A stretch of DNA of 64,000 nucleotides. Source: Methylosinus sporium. Its GTDB lineage: Bacteria; Pseudomonadota; Alphaproteobacteria; Rhizobiales; Beijerinckiaceae. Below, one piece after another: positions 16,214 through 24,738 of the stretch (positions are counted from its first letter, which is position 1; each line of letters opens with the position of its first letter). Both the position numbers and the translations under genes were made by a program. Location: contig NZ_PUIV01000003.1 of NCBI RefSeq assembly GCF_003113265.1, positions 1 to 64,000 on the forward strand, in the 5' to 3' direction. Below the pieces are notes generated by a model. The model was not told where the DNA came from and searched no databases. It worked only from the letters and a program-made list of their open reading frames with translations.

Positions 16214-16852
16214 ATGATCGTCGCGCTGCTCAACCAGAAGGGCGGCGTCGGCAAGACGACGCTCGCGCTGCATCTCGCCGGCGAATGGGCTCGGCAGGGA
16301 AAGCGCGTCACGCTGATCGACGCCGATCCGCAAGGCTCGGCGTTGGACTGGTCACAGCAGCGCGCGCGTGAAAACCTCTCACGACTGTTCACCGTCGTCG
16401 GCCTGCCGCGCGACACGCTCCACCGTGAGGCGCCCGAGCTGGCGCGCGGCGTCGACCATCTCGTCATCGACGGTCCCCCGCGCGTCGCCGGCCTGATGCG
16501 TTCGGCGCTGCTCGCCGCCGATCTTGCGCTGATCCCGGTGCAGCCATCGCCCTTCGACGGCTGGGCGTCTGCCGAGATGCTGGCGTTGCTTGGCGAGGCG
16601 CGCATCTATCGCCCGCAGCTCGCCGCCCGCTTCATCCTGAATCGCTATGCGGCGCGCACCGTCATCGCGCGCGAAACGGTCGAGACGCTCGCCGATCATG
16701 ATCCGCCGGCGCTCTTCGCCACCATAGGTCAGCGCATCGCCTTCGCCGACGCCGCGCAGACGGGGAGGCTCGTCTGCGAGCTCGCCGACGACACGCCGGC
16801 GGCGCGCGAGATCGTCGCGCTCGCCGCCGAGGTCGGGAGGATCGCGCCATGA
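16214..16852 (+). CDS. parA: ParA-family partition ATPase
   Basis: A 212-residue ParA/MinD-type ATPase with the deviant Walker A KGGVGKTT at residues 9-16, the switch DADPQGSALDWS and the Walker B region HLVIDGPPRV. It is a short ParA without an N-terminal DNA-binding domain, as in type Ib partition systems. It lies 17 bases after repA and overlaps the next tiny ORF by ATGA. With the small basic protein at 16908 it could stabilise the excised element. Confidence 0.9.
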   Translation: MIVALLNQKGGVGKTTLALHLAGEWARQGKRVTLIDADPQGSALDWSQQRARENLSRLFTVVGLPRDTLHREAPELARGVDHLVIDGPPRVAGLMRSALLAADLALIPVQPSPFDGWASAEMLALLGEARIYRPQLAARFILNRYAARTVIARETVETLADHDPPALFATIGQRIAFADAAQTGRLVCELADDTPAAREIVALAAEVGRIAP

Positions 16853-16911
16853 CGATCTTTGCCGATGTGGATGGCGATCCCTCGTCGTTCCATGACGGAG
16901 GCGCTGCATGA
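16849..16911 (+). CDS. 20-codon linking ORF between parA and the next gene
   Basis: ATG 16849 overlaps the parA stop by ATGA and its own stop overlaps the next start at 16908 by ATGA. The peptide MTIFADVDGDPSSFHDGGAA is acidic and glycine-rich. GGGAGG lies about 7 bases upstream. It may serve translational coupling more than produce a functional peptide. Confidence 0.4.
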   Translation: MTIFADVDGDPSSFHDGGAA

Positions 16912-17162
16912 ACGAGCGCCCTGCAAAGCGCGGCTTCGCGGCGCGTCCCGGCGACGCCGAGGGCTGGATCAGATCGGCCGAGGCTCCCGCCCGGCGCGCG
17001 AACGACGCCGGCAGATTCACCGCGCGCCTGACGATCGACGTCACGCCAGCGCAGCGCGGCCGCATCAAGGTCGCCGCCTTTCGGCGCGGCGTCACCGTCG
17101 CCGACATGCTGCGCGACCTGCTTGCACGTGAATTTCCCGACGATCCCGGAGAGACATCATGA
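16908..17162 (+). CDS. Small basic protein, likely ribbon-helix-helix centromere-binding partner
   Basis: An 84-residue basic protein with a disordered, arginine-rich N-terminus and a C-terminal segment FTARLTIDVTPAQRGRIKVAAFRRGVTVADMLRDLL that has the strand-helix-helix pattern of RHH DNA-binding proteins. Such proteins follow short ParA genes and bind the centromere. It overlaps the previous and next ORFs by four bases each, so it is translated as part of the parA string. Confidence 0.65.
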   Translation: MNERPAKRGFAARPGDAEGWIRSAEAPARRANDAGRFTARLTIDVTPAQRGRIKVAAFRRGVTVADMLRDLLAREFPDDPGETS

Positions 17163-17677
17163 ACGACAACGAGCCGCAATCCGCTCGCGTCGAAGCGCAG
17201 CCGCGTCGCGCCGCCACGCCTCTCACCCATGTCGAGCTGACCTGGATCGAGAAGAAGATCGAGTTCCGAATTCGCTTCGGCCATCGCGCGGCGGACAAGA
17301 TTGTCGACCGCCGCCGCCGCATCGCCAGCTTCGCTCCCGGCAGCATCTTCTGCTTCGTCCGATGGGCGTCGAACGACTATGGGACGGTGATTTCGCGGAT
17401 GGACATCGTGCGCGCGGTCGGAGCCGGCGAGCGCTATCAGACGCTCCCTTTCGTTCGGCCCGGCGGCGAGATCCTGCTCCGCGTCGACGCCTGGCCGAGG
17501 GTCGAGCGAGCGCTCCAGGCGATCGACGCTATAGACGCGATCGGCGTCGATCCGGCAGACGCGTCGCCCGACTATTGGCAGCATTTGCACAACCGTCTCG
17601 CTGTCGGCGACGAGCCGCGGGCCTATACGCGCGAGCAGCATGACGCCTGGCTGAAGCGCCGGAGCGTCGCGTTATGA
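17159..17677 (+). CDS. DUF2840 protein
   Basis: A 172-residue DUF2840 protein (LTHVELTWIEKKIEFRIRFG, ASFAPGSIFCFVRWASNDYGT, then YWQHLHNRLAVGDEPRAYT). The family occurs almost only between parA and traF on alphaproteobacterial conjugative elements; its function is unknown. It overlaps both neighbours by ATGA, so the parA-traF genes form one tightly coupled operon. Confidence 0.88.
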   Translation: MNDNEPQSARVEAQPRRAATPLTHVELTWIEKKIEFRIRFGHRAADKIVDRRRRIASFAPGSIFCFVRWASNDYGTVISRMDIVRAVGAGERYQTLPFVRPGGEILLRVDAWPRVERALQAIDAIDAIGVDPADASPDYWQHLHNRLAVGDEPRAYTREQHDAWLKRRSVAL

Positions 17678-18219
17678 TCCGCCTCGGCTATGTCACGGCG
17701 ACGGTCTCCTCTATGCTGCTGATCGTCGGCCAGTCCCTGGTTCCTGTCACGCCATGGTTCGTCTGGAACGCCACGGCGAGCACGCCGACGGGGCTCTATG
17801 CGCTTCAGGCCACGGGCCGACTCCGCGCTATGCAGTTGGTGGCAGTCCGTCCGCCCGAACCCATCGCGAGCTTCCTCGTCGACGGCGGCTTCCTGCCGAA
17901 GGGCGCGCTGCTCTTGAAGCATGTCTTGGCGCTCCCCGGACAGTCTGTATGCCGCGCCGGCCCCGCCGTCACCGTTGATGGCGTCGACGTCGGTGTAGCG
18001 CGAGATCGCGATCGTCTCGGTCGTCCGCTGCCGCGCTGGAGCGGCTGCCGGACACTTCGGCCCGACGACGTCTTTCTCATGAATCCGACCGTCCAGGACA
18101 GCCTCGACGGGCGTTACTTCGGTCCATTCCCCGCCGCGTCGATCGTCGCTCGCGCGATTCCGATCTGGACCGACGAAGAGGGCGACGGCCGTTTCGTCTG
18201 GCGCGCAGCCGTCGACTGA
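17674..18219 (+). CDS. traF: TraF-type S26 signal peptidase
   Basis: A 181-residue peptidase of family S26. An N-terminal membrane segment (residues ~5-30) is followed by the catalytic serine S37 (ASTPTGLY) and the catalytic lysine K82 (LLKHVLALPG). TraF proteins process or cyclise the TrbC pilin, which is encoded at 26457. It is the last gene of the ATGA-overlapping string that starts at parA. Confidence 0.88.
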   Translation: MIRLGYVTATVSSMLLIVGQSLVPVTPWFVWNATASTPTGLYALQATGRLRAMQLVAVRPPEPIASFLVDGGFLPKGALLLKHVLALPGQSVCRAGPAVTVDGVDVGVARDRDRLGRPLPRWSGCRTLRPDDVFLMNPTVQDSLDGRYFGPFPAASIVARAIPIWTDEEGDGRFVWRAAVD

Positions 18220-18254
18220 CGCCCGCAGTACTTTACCAATCATGGAGAATTCCG

Positions 18255-18590
18255 ATGACGCAGATCGGTCGATTCATGCGCACCAAATCAGGCTATTCGG
18301 GCGCTATCCGCACGCTGTCGCTCGACGCCCAGATCGCTCTCGTTCCCTCCGACCATGGCATCACGGAGAACGCGCCGGATTATCGCATCCTGCTCGGCGA
18401 TGACGAAGGACCAGAGATCGGGGCGGCACGGAAACGCGTCGGCGAAAAGGCCGGCGACTATGTCTCGCTGCTCCTCGACGATCCAGCCCTGACGCAGCCC
18501 ATGCGCGCCAATCTGTTCCGGTCGAGCGAAAACAAGTCCAGCTGGGTTCTGCACTGGACCCGACTCCAGAAGCGCAACGAGCGGGACTGA
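18255..18590 (+). CDS. DUF736 family protein (second copy)
   Basis: A 111-residue DUF736 member (MTQIGRFMRTKSGYSGAIRTL ... NKSSWVLHWTRLQ), clearly divergent from the copy at 4117, so not a recent duplicate. GGAGAA lies 8 bases before the start. It sits between traF and the lytic transglycosylase gene, the usual place in this element family. Confidence 0.88.
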   Translation: MTQIGRFMRTKSGYSGAIRTLSLDAQIALVPSDHGITENAPDYRILLGDDEGPEIGAARKRVGEKAGDYVSLLLDDPALTQPMRANLFRSSENKSSWVLHWTRLQKRNERD

Positions 18591-18594
18591 TGAC

Positions 18595-19371
18595 ATGCGT
18601 CCCGCATTCCCGCTCATGATCAAATCGGACCGCCTGAACCGGGCCTGCACGCGCGCGCGATTCACGCTCCTTTTCCTTATCGGCCTCGTTCCGGCCTGCA
18701 CACTGGGCGGACTCCTGCCCGCAAAGGCAGCGCCGATCGAGCGCCCGACGGATGGCGATCCCTATGCCGTCCATGTCGCAGAAGCGGCGCGGCGCTTCGG
18801 CATTCCCGCGGCATGGATCCGGGCCGTTATGAAGATCGAAAGCCGCGCCCAGCAAGGCGCCGTCTCGACCAAAGGCGCAACGGGACTCATGCAGATCATG
18901 CCCGACACCTGGTCGGAGCTGCGCGCTCGTTACGCACTTGCCGGCGATCCCTTCGACCCGCGCGACAACATTCTCGCCGGCGCGGCCTATCTTCGCGAGC
19001 TGCACGATCGCTACGGCTCGCCCGAGTTCCTCGCGGCCTATAATGCGGGACCGCACCGCTACGAGGATTATCTCGACGGGCGCCGTTCATTGCCATCCGA
19101 GACCGTCGCCTATGTCACGGCGCTCGCCCCTCTCATCGAGGGAAATGGCAGCGCTCAACCCGCCATTCGCTCCCTCCCTGGTCTGTCGCTCTGGACGACG
19201 GCGCCGCTGTTCGTCGGGCGGGACGACAGCAGACGCGCCGCCATTCATCCGGCGCCAAGTCGGACCGCAACCGACACGACAGCTGTCGCCGTCACGCGCG
19301 ATCTGTCCGTCACCGCGCATCGCTCCGACGGCCTGTTCGTCGCGCTCTCGTCGACGGAGCACGCGCAATGA
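18595..19371 (+). CDS. Lytic transglycosylase of the transfer system
   Basis: A 258-residue SLT-type transglycosylase (VirB1/TrbN-like role). It has a signal peptide region (residues ~20-46, ending near LPAKAAP), then the catalytic glutamate E82 in KIESRAQQGAVS, GLMQIMP at 97-103 and AAYNAGP. It would cut peptidoglycan so the mating channel can pass. The C-terminal ~80 residues are low in complexity. It is 4 bases after the DUF736 gene. Confidence 0.88.
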   Translation: MRPAFPLMIKSDRLNRACTRARFTLLFLIGLVPACTLGGLLPAKAAPIERPTDGDPYAVHVAEAARRFGIPAAWIRAVMKIESRAQQGAVSTKGATGLMQIMPDTWSELRARYALAGDPFDPRDNILAGAAYLRELHDRYGSPEFLAAYNAGPHRYEDYLDGRRSLPSETVAYVTALAPLIEGNGSAQPAIRSLPGLSLWTTAPLFVGRDDSRRAAIHPAPSRTATDTTAVAVTRDLSVTAHRSDGLFVALSSTEHAQ

Positions 19372-19741
19372 ACCAGCATCGTTGTTGCAGTCGGACTGCC
19401 GACCTTCGCGCATCGACGGGCCTCATCGCCGTCCTTCGCCCGGCGTTGAAAACGTGCAAACGCATTGTGAGCGCCATTCGCGGCGGCTTCGCACTCCAGC
19501 GTTTCAGAGCGCAATGTCGCGAAGAGAGAACGGCGGAAGGCAATTCAGCGCAAAACACGACCGGACTACGGCGAGATAAAAGCGCCTGCCACGCCGCCAG
19601 ACAAGTCGCTGGCGCGACTCGTCTTTCGTCTGGCAGGCCGGTCGGTCATTGGCAGGTTTCGGCAAATTCTCGTGAAATCACAACGCGTCGACCTGCACAC
19701 AACGTTCTCGCAGCTGCCGATCGCCTCGGCGAGGCGCTCCG
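19372..19741. other. Region between transglycosylase and relaxase genes, probable oriT region
   Basis: A formal ORF (19368-19745) spans it with ATGA overlaps on both sides, but the translation is Arg/Ala/Cys-rich and unlike a protein. I favour a non-coding role: nested inverted repeats at 19584-19638 and a tract more A+T-rich than the genes around it, directly upstream of the relaxase. Confidence 0.45.
19584..19638. other. Candidate oriT: nested inverted repeats upstream of rlxS
   Basis: Outer arms GCCTGCCA (19584-19591) and TGGCAGGC (19631-19638) enclose inner arms GACAAGTCGC (19600-19609) and GCGACTCGTC (19614-19623), which pair at 9 of 10 positions around a 4-base loop. It is about 100 bases upstream of the relaxase gene, the usual site of oriT in this family. 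The nick site cannot be placed from sequence alone. Confidence 0.5.
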
Positions 19742-21499
19742 ATGAGCCGGGAGGAGAAGGATTTCCGCGTCCGTCCGGGACGGGTCCGCACGACACGCGC
19801 GCCGAAGCCGAAGAGCTTCGTCGCAGAGGTTCTGAAAGCCGCGCGCAAGGCGGGACCTGCGACGCCGCATAGCGGCGCGCAATCCGCTGCCCCCGGCGGC
19901 TCCGGCTTCGGGCGCGGGCGCGCCGCCTTCGGCCGCGCCCGCCTCTTCGATCCGGGTCGACGCGTCGTCGTCAAGGCGCGCGTCGTCCGCCACAAAGGCC
20001 GCAGCTTTCGATCGGCGCCACTCTCCGCACATTTTTCCTATCTGAAGCGCGAGGGCATCAGCCGCGACGGAGAGAAGGGCGTCATGTTCGACGCCGCGAA
20101 CGATCGCGCCGACGATCGGGCCTTCATCGAGCGATGCGAAGACGACCGGCATCATTTCCGCTTCATCATCTCGCCCGAGGACGCCGCCGAGATGACCGAC
20201 CTCAAAGCGTTCACTCGCGATCTCGCCGGGCGGATGGAGGCCGATCTTGGAACGAAGCTCGACTGGGTCGCCGTCGATCATTGGAACACCGACAACCCGC
20301 ATATCCATCTGCTGGTGCGCGGCGTGGACGAGACCGGCGGCGATCTCGTCATCGCCCGCGATTACATCAGCTGCGGCCTGCGCTCGCGCGCGGAAGACCT
20401 CGTCGCCGTCGAGCTCGGCCCGCGTCCCGAACATGCGATCCGCTCGGCGCTCGAGCGCGAGGTCGACGCCGACCGCTGGACACGGCTCGACGCCGCCATC
20501 CGCTTCGCCGCCGACGAAACGGGTCTGGTCGACCTGCGTCCGGCCAGTCCTGGTCCCGACGATCCTGAATTGCGCCGCCTGATGGTCGGCCGCGCTCAGA
20601 AGCTCGAGCGAATGGGCCTCGCCGCCTCCGCTGGTCCCGGCCGATGGATGATCGGCCTGGAGGCCGAACGCACGCTGCGCGATCTCGGAATGCGCGGCGA
20701 CATCATCAAGACCATGCATCGCGCCTTCGCCGAGCGTGGCCAGGACCGCGGCGTCGGTGATTATGCCATCGATGCGGCGCCTTCGGGGTCGCCGATCGTC
20801 GGGCGGCTGGTCGGCAAGGGACTGCACGACGAGCTGAACGGAGAAGCCTATGCCGTGATCGACGGGACTGACGGACGCGCCCATCATGTCCGCTTCCGCG
20901 GCGTCGAGGCGCTCAACCATGGTCCGCCGATCGGCGGCGTCGTCGAGGTGCGGCGCTTCGGCGGCGCCGACGATCCGAAGCCGACGCTCATCCTGGCGAC
21001 GCGCTCGGACTTCGATCTTGATCGCCAGATCGGCGCGTCGGGGGCGACCTGGCTCGATCATCGCCTCGTGGAGCGCACGCCGACGCCGCTCGCCATGGGC
21101 GGATTCGGCGGCGAGGTCCGCGAGGCGATGAAGGCGCGCACCGAGCATCTCATCGCCGAGGGACTGGCTCTGCGCCGAGGCGGGCAGGTCATTTTCCAGC
21201 GCGACCTGCTCGCGACGCTGCGTGGCCGCGAGCTGAATGACGCCGCTGCGAAGCTCTCTGCCGAGACCGGCCTTCCGCGCACGCAGGCCGCGGCTGGCAA
21301 TCAAATCTCCGGCGTCTATCGTCAGCGCCTCGTGCTCGCTTCGGGGCGCTTCGCCATGATCGACGACGGTCTCGGCTTCCAGCTCGTGCCGTGGTCGCCG
21401 ACGCTCGAGAAAAAGCTCGGCCAGCATGTCTCCGGGACGGCGCGAGACGGCGGTGGCATCGAATGGAGCATCGGCCGAAAGCATGGATTGGGCTTGTGA
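19742..21499 (+). CDS. rlxS: Relaxase RlxS (VirD2-like, DUF3363)
   Basis: A 585-residue relaxase that should nick oriT and lead DNA transfer. After a basic, disordered N-terminus come LSAHFSYLKREG with the probable catalytic tyrosine Y100, HHFRFIISPEDA from residue 137, and the metal-binding motif DNPHIHLLVRG with H187 and H189. The long C-terminal half is the DUF3363 region typical of RlxS-type relaxases. Length and motifs look intact. It precedes traG by 134 bases. Confidence 0.9.
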   Translation: MSREEKDFRVRPGRVRTTRAPKPKSFVAEVLKAARKAGPATPHSGAQSAAPGGSGFGRGRAAFGRARLFDPGRRVVVKARVVRHKGRSFRSAPLSAHFSYLKREGISRDGEKGVMFDAANDRADDRAFIERCEDDRHHFRFIISPEDAAEMTDLKAFTRDLAGRMEADLGTKLDWVAVDHWNTDNPHIHLLVRGVDETGGDLVIARDYISCGLRSRAEDLVAVELGPRPEHAIRSALEREVDADRWTRLDAAIRFAADETGLVDLRPASPGPDDPELRRLMVGRAQKLERMGLAASAGPGRWMIGLEAERTLRDLGMRGDIIKTMHRAFAERGQDRGVGDYAIDAAPSGSPIVGRLVGKGLHDELNGEAYAVIDGTDGRAHHVRFRGVEALNHGPPIGGVVEVRRFGGADDPKPTLILATRSDFDLDRQIGASGATWLDHRLVERTPTPLAMGGFGGEVREAMKARTEHLIAEGLALRRGGQVIFQRDLLATLRGRELNDAAAKLSAETGLPRTQAAAGNQISGVYRQRLVLASGRFAMIDDGLGFQLVPWSPTLEKKLGQHVSGTARDGGGIEWSIGRKHGLGL

Positions 21500-21633
21500 C
21501 GATCGACCAGCGTCGATCGCCGGTTCGCGACGCCAGTATTTTTTCGTCTCGGTTCGCCACGCTACGATCGCAACACGAACACGCTTGAACCCTCTCAAAC
21601 CGCGTCTTTGTCTCGACGCCTCGCTCTATTCGA

Positions 21634-23625
21634 ATGGAGGCGTCCTTGTCCGCGACCAGGATTCTCTGGGGCCAGATCCTTGTCGTATCGCTCATCGTTC
21701 TGACGACGATATGGACGGCGACCGAATGGACCGCATGGCGCCTCGGCTTCCAGCCGCAGCTCGGACATGCCTGGTTCGAGCTGGCCCATTTCCCCTTCTA
21801 TCCGCCGCCCGCATTCTTTTGGTGGTGGTACGCCTTCGACGCCTACGCGCCGGCAGTCTTCGTCGAAGGCGGCTATATCGCAGCCTCGGCCGGACCACTC
21901 TCCATCGCGGCGGCGATCGCCATGTCGATCTGGCGCGCGCGCGAGGCCGACGACGCCGAGACTTATGGGTCCGCCCGCTGGGCGCGGCCCGACGAGATGG
22001 AGGCCGCTGGCCTGCTCGGCCCCGACGGAGTCGTGCTCGGCCGGCATGAGACCTCATATCTGCGGCATGACGGACCGGAGCATGTCCTCTGCTTCGCCCC
22101 GACACGGTCCGGCAAGGGCGTGGGCCTTGTCGTGCCGACGCTGCTCACCTGGCCGGGCTCGGCCATCGTCCACGACATCAAGGGCGAGAACTGGCAGCTC
22201 ACCGCCGGCTTTCGCGCCCGCCATGGCCGCGCGCTGCTGTTCGATCCGACCAACGGCGAATCGTCGGCCTATAATCCGCTGCTCGAAGTGCGCAAAGGAG
22301 AGTGGGAAGTCCGCGACGTGCAGAATGTCGCCGACGTGCTGGTCGACCCGGAAGGATCGCTCGAGCGCCGGAACCATTGGGAGAAGACCAGCCACTCCCT
22401 GCTGGTCGGCGCCATCCTCCACGTCCTCTACGCCGAAGCCGACAAGACGCTCGCCGGCGTCGCCGCCTTCCTCTCCGATCCGAACCGGCCGATCGAGACG
22501 ACCTTGCTAGCGATGATGACCACCCACCATCTCCGCGACGGCGGTCCTCATCCCGTCGTCGCCTCGGCGGCTCGCGAGCTGCTCAACAAATCCGACAATG
22601 AGCGTTCCGGTGTCCTCAGCACTGCCATGTCGTTCCTGGGACTCTATCGCGATCCCGTCGTGGCGAGAGTGACCCGGCAATGCGACTGGCGGATCGCCGA
22701 TCTCGTTTCCGGCGCGCGTCCGGCCACGCTCTATCTCGTGGTGCCGCCCTCCGACATCAGCCGCACCAAGCCGCTCATCCGACTGGTGCTCAATCAAATC
22801 GGACGACGCCTGACCGAGGAATTGCGCCCGCCGGGCCGCCGTCACAGAATGCTGCTGATGCTCGACGAATTCCCGGCGCTGGGACGGCTCGACTTCTTCG
22901 AGAGCGCGCTGGCCTTCATGGCGGGCTATGGCTTGAAGAGTTTCCTGATCGCGCAATCCCTCAACCAGATCGAGAAGTCCTATGGGGCGAATAATTCCAT
23001 CCTCGACAATTGCCATGTGCGCGTGTCCTTCGCCACCAATGACGAGCGGACCGCGAAGCGGGTGAGCGACGCGCTCGGCGCCGCGACCGAGATGAAGGCG
23101 ATGAAGAACTATGCCGGCCATCGGCTTTCGCCGTGGCTCGGTCACCTGATGGTGTCGCGCTCCGAGACGGCGCGTCCACTGCTCACCCCCGGCGAGATCA
23201 TGCAGCTTCCGCCTTCCGATGAGATTGTCATGATGTCGGGCCTGCATCCAGTCCGCGCGAAGAAAGCGCGCTATTATGAGGACCGCCGCTTCGCCGAGCG
23301 GATTCTGCCGGCGCCGAAAGGCGCGCCTCACGCGCCCCGACCCGACGACTGGTCGGCTCTCCCGGTCCAACGCCCGGCAACCGATCTACTCACGCGGTCG
23401 ATAGCCGAGGACGAGGCCAATGGTGGGTTGAGGCGCGAGCCGGAGCTGCCCGATCATGTCGCGATCGTGAAGGAGACGACGCCGTCGCGTCGGGACAGAA
23501 ACGAATTCGCCATCGTCGACGATACGCCCGAGCAGGCGGCGCGCCAGCAAGAAATCGTTCGACAGCGCATCGGCGGCCTCGCGCGTCAGGGCGCGATGGA
23601 CCCGGCTGACGGCCTCGAGCTGTAG
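21634..23625 (+). CDS. traG: Coupling protein TraG (VirD4 family)
   Basis: A 663-residue type IV coupling protein. Two N-terminal membrane segments (about residues 9-31 and 45-95 region) are followed by the Walker A APTRSGKGVGLV near residue 155 and the Walker B LLMLDEFPALGR. It would bring the relaxase-DNA complex to the Trb channel. The C-terminal tail after the ATPase is acidic and probably flexible. Full length for the family. Confidence 0.92.
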   Translation: MEASLSATRILWGQILVVSLIVLTTIWTATEWTAWRLGFQPQLGHAWFELAHFPFYPPPAFFWWWYAFDAYAPAVFVEGGYIAASAGPLSIAAAIAMSIWRAREADDAETYGSARWARPDEMEAAGLLGPDGVVLGRHETSYLRHDGPEHVLCFAPTRSGKGVGLVVPTLLTWPGSAIVHDIKGENWQLTAGFRARHGRALLFDPTNGESSAYNPLLEVRKGEWEVRDVQNVADVLVDPEGSLERRNHWEKTSHSLLVGAILHVLYAEADKTLAGVAAFLSDPNRPIETTLLAMMTTHHLRDGGPHPVVASAARELLNKSDNERSGVLSTAMSFLGLYRDPVVARVTRQCDWRIADLVSGARPATLYLVVPPSDISRTKPLIRLVLNQIGRRLTEELRPPGRRHRMLLMLDEFPALGRLDFFESALAFMAGYGLKSFLIAQSLNQIEKSYGANNSILDNCHVRVSFATNDERTAKRVSDALGAATEMKAMKNYAGHRLSPWLGHLMVSRSETARPLLTPGEIMQLPPSDEIVMMSGLHPVRAKKARYYEDRRFAERILPAPKGAPHAPRPDDWSALPVQRPATDLLTRSIAEDEANGGLRREPELPDHVAIVKETTPSRRDRNEFAIVDDTPEQAARQQEIVRQRIGGLARQGAMDPADGLEL

Positions 23626-23631
23626 GAAGCG

Positions 23632-24078
23632 ATGATGCGCGACCGCCTCAATGTCTCGCTTCCCGTGGAGATGATCGTGAGGATCAACGAGCTCGCTACG
23701 CAAAAGCGTTTGACGCGCTCCGCCATCGTCGAGGCTGCGGTCGCATCCTTTCTGTCGCCCGACGGCGCAGACCGCATGGAGGCCGCCTTCACGCGGCGGC
23801 TAGACCGGCTGACGCGTCAGGTTCAACGCCTCGAGCGCAACAGCGGTCTCGCGACCGAAGCGCTCGCGCTATTTGTCCGCTTCTGGTTGACCGTCACGCC
23901 GCCTTTGCCGCCGGAGGCGCAGGCCAGCGCCCAGGTGAAAGGGCGCGAACGCTACGAGGGCTTCATCGAGGCGCTGGGGCGACGACTCAATCAAGGACGG
24001 ACGCTTCTCGACGAGATTCCGCGCGACATGCTCGACACAGAGCCGTCAAAGGAAGTCTCGAAGCAGACGACGGACTAG
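23632..24078 (+). CDS. CopG-type ribbon-helix-helix protein
   Basis: A 148-residue protein starting DRLNVSLPVEMIVRINELA, the strand and helices of an RHH domain, followed by a helical C-terminal part with FVRFWLTVTPP. Proteins of this type follow traG in this element family and are annotated as CopG-family regulators; they may act in relaxosome assembly like TraD or MobC, but that is inference. It starts 6 bases after traG. In related elements trbB would follow directly; here two genes intervene. Confidence 0.8.
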   Translation: MMRDRLNVSLPVEMIVRINELATQKRLTRSAIVEAAVASFLSPDGADRMEAAFTRRLDRLTRQVQRLERNSGLATEALALFVRFWLTVTPPLPPEAQASAQVKGRERYEGFIEALGRRLNQGRTLLDEIPRDMLDTEPSKEVSKQTTD

Positions 24079-24127
24079 ACTGCATGGACGAATTCGCAGT
24101 CCCGACGCTTGATTGAAGATCGTCCGA

Positions 24128-24688
24128 CTATTCAAAATCTCGCCTGTCGAGAGTGAGTTGGGGAAACGGAGTTAGAGGTCCTATCGGCGAAGCGCGATCC
24201 GAAAGAGTCATGCCCATCCACTGGACGTCACGCCACTCCCCGAACTTGAAGCCGACCTCTCGATAGATACCGATTTCTCTCATGCCCAATGCGCGATGGA
24301 GTCCGACGCTGGCGTCGTTGGGCAAGGTTATTCCAGCGAACAGGCTGTGGACGCCTTGCCGCCTCAGAATTGCGAAGAGCGTTTGGTAGAGATGTCTTCC
24401 GACGCGCTTGCGATGGTAATCCGGATGCAAATAAACGGTCACCTCGACAGCCCAATCGTACGCAGCGCGGCCGCTGTAACGGCCGGCATAGGCGTAACCT
24501 GCGATCCTCCCACCGTCCTCGGCGACGAGCCACGGGTAGACGGCCATACAAGCCGTCATCCGCCGAGACATTTCCTCCGTGTCTGGAGGCGTGATCTCGA
24601 AGGAGATCGCTGTTTCGCTCACATACGGAGCATAGACCGCTGCAATGGCCGCGGCATCCTCCGGGCGGGCGGGGCGAATCGTCGGCAT
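24128..24688 (-). CDS. GNAT N-acetyltransferase, phosphinothricin acetyltransferase-like
   Basis: A 186-residue GNAT enzyme (TIRPARPEDAAAIAAVYAPYV, then EVTVYLHPDYHRKRVGRHLY and GITLPNDASVGLHRALGM). The pattern matches the PAT/Bar-like group that acetylates small amines such as phosphinothricin or methionine derivatives; the substrate here is not known. It is divergent from an XRE-cupin regulator that probably controls it, and the pair interrupts the traG-trbB order, so it is cargo. Confidence 0.8.
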   Translation of the reverse strand: MPTIRPARPEDAAAIAAVYAPYVSETAISFEITPPDTEEMSRRMTACMAVYPWLVAEDGGRIAGYAYAGRYSGRAAYDWAVEVTVYLHPDYHRKRVGRHLYQTLFAILRRQGVHSLFAGITLPNDASVGLHRALGMREIGIYREVGFKFGEWRDVQWMGMTLSDRASPIGPLTPFPQLTLDRRDFE

Positions 24689-24738
24689 TGGGAATAGCCT
24701 CGGCTTGATCGGGAACTTGATCAGATATATGAGACGAT

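Noticed and set aside
19368-19745. A 125-codon ORF with ATGA overlaps to both neighbours
   Set aside because: The overlaps are attractive, but the translation is not protein-like and the DNA holds oriT-like inverted repeats. I treat it as non-coding.
19646-21598. A 650-codon open frame on the minus strand
   Set aside because: It is antisense to the relaxase gene, whose motifs and start are clear. The translation is the Arg/Asp/Gly-rich kind produced opposite GC-rich genes.
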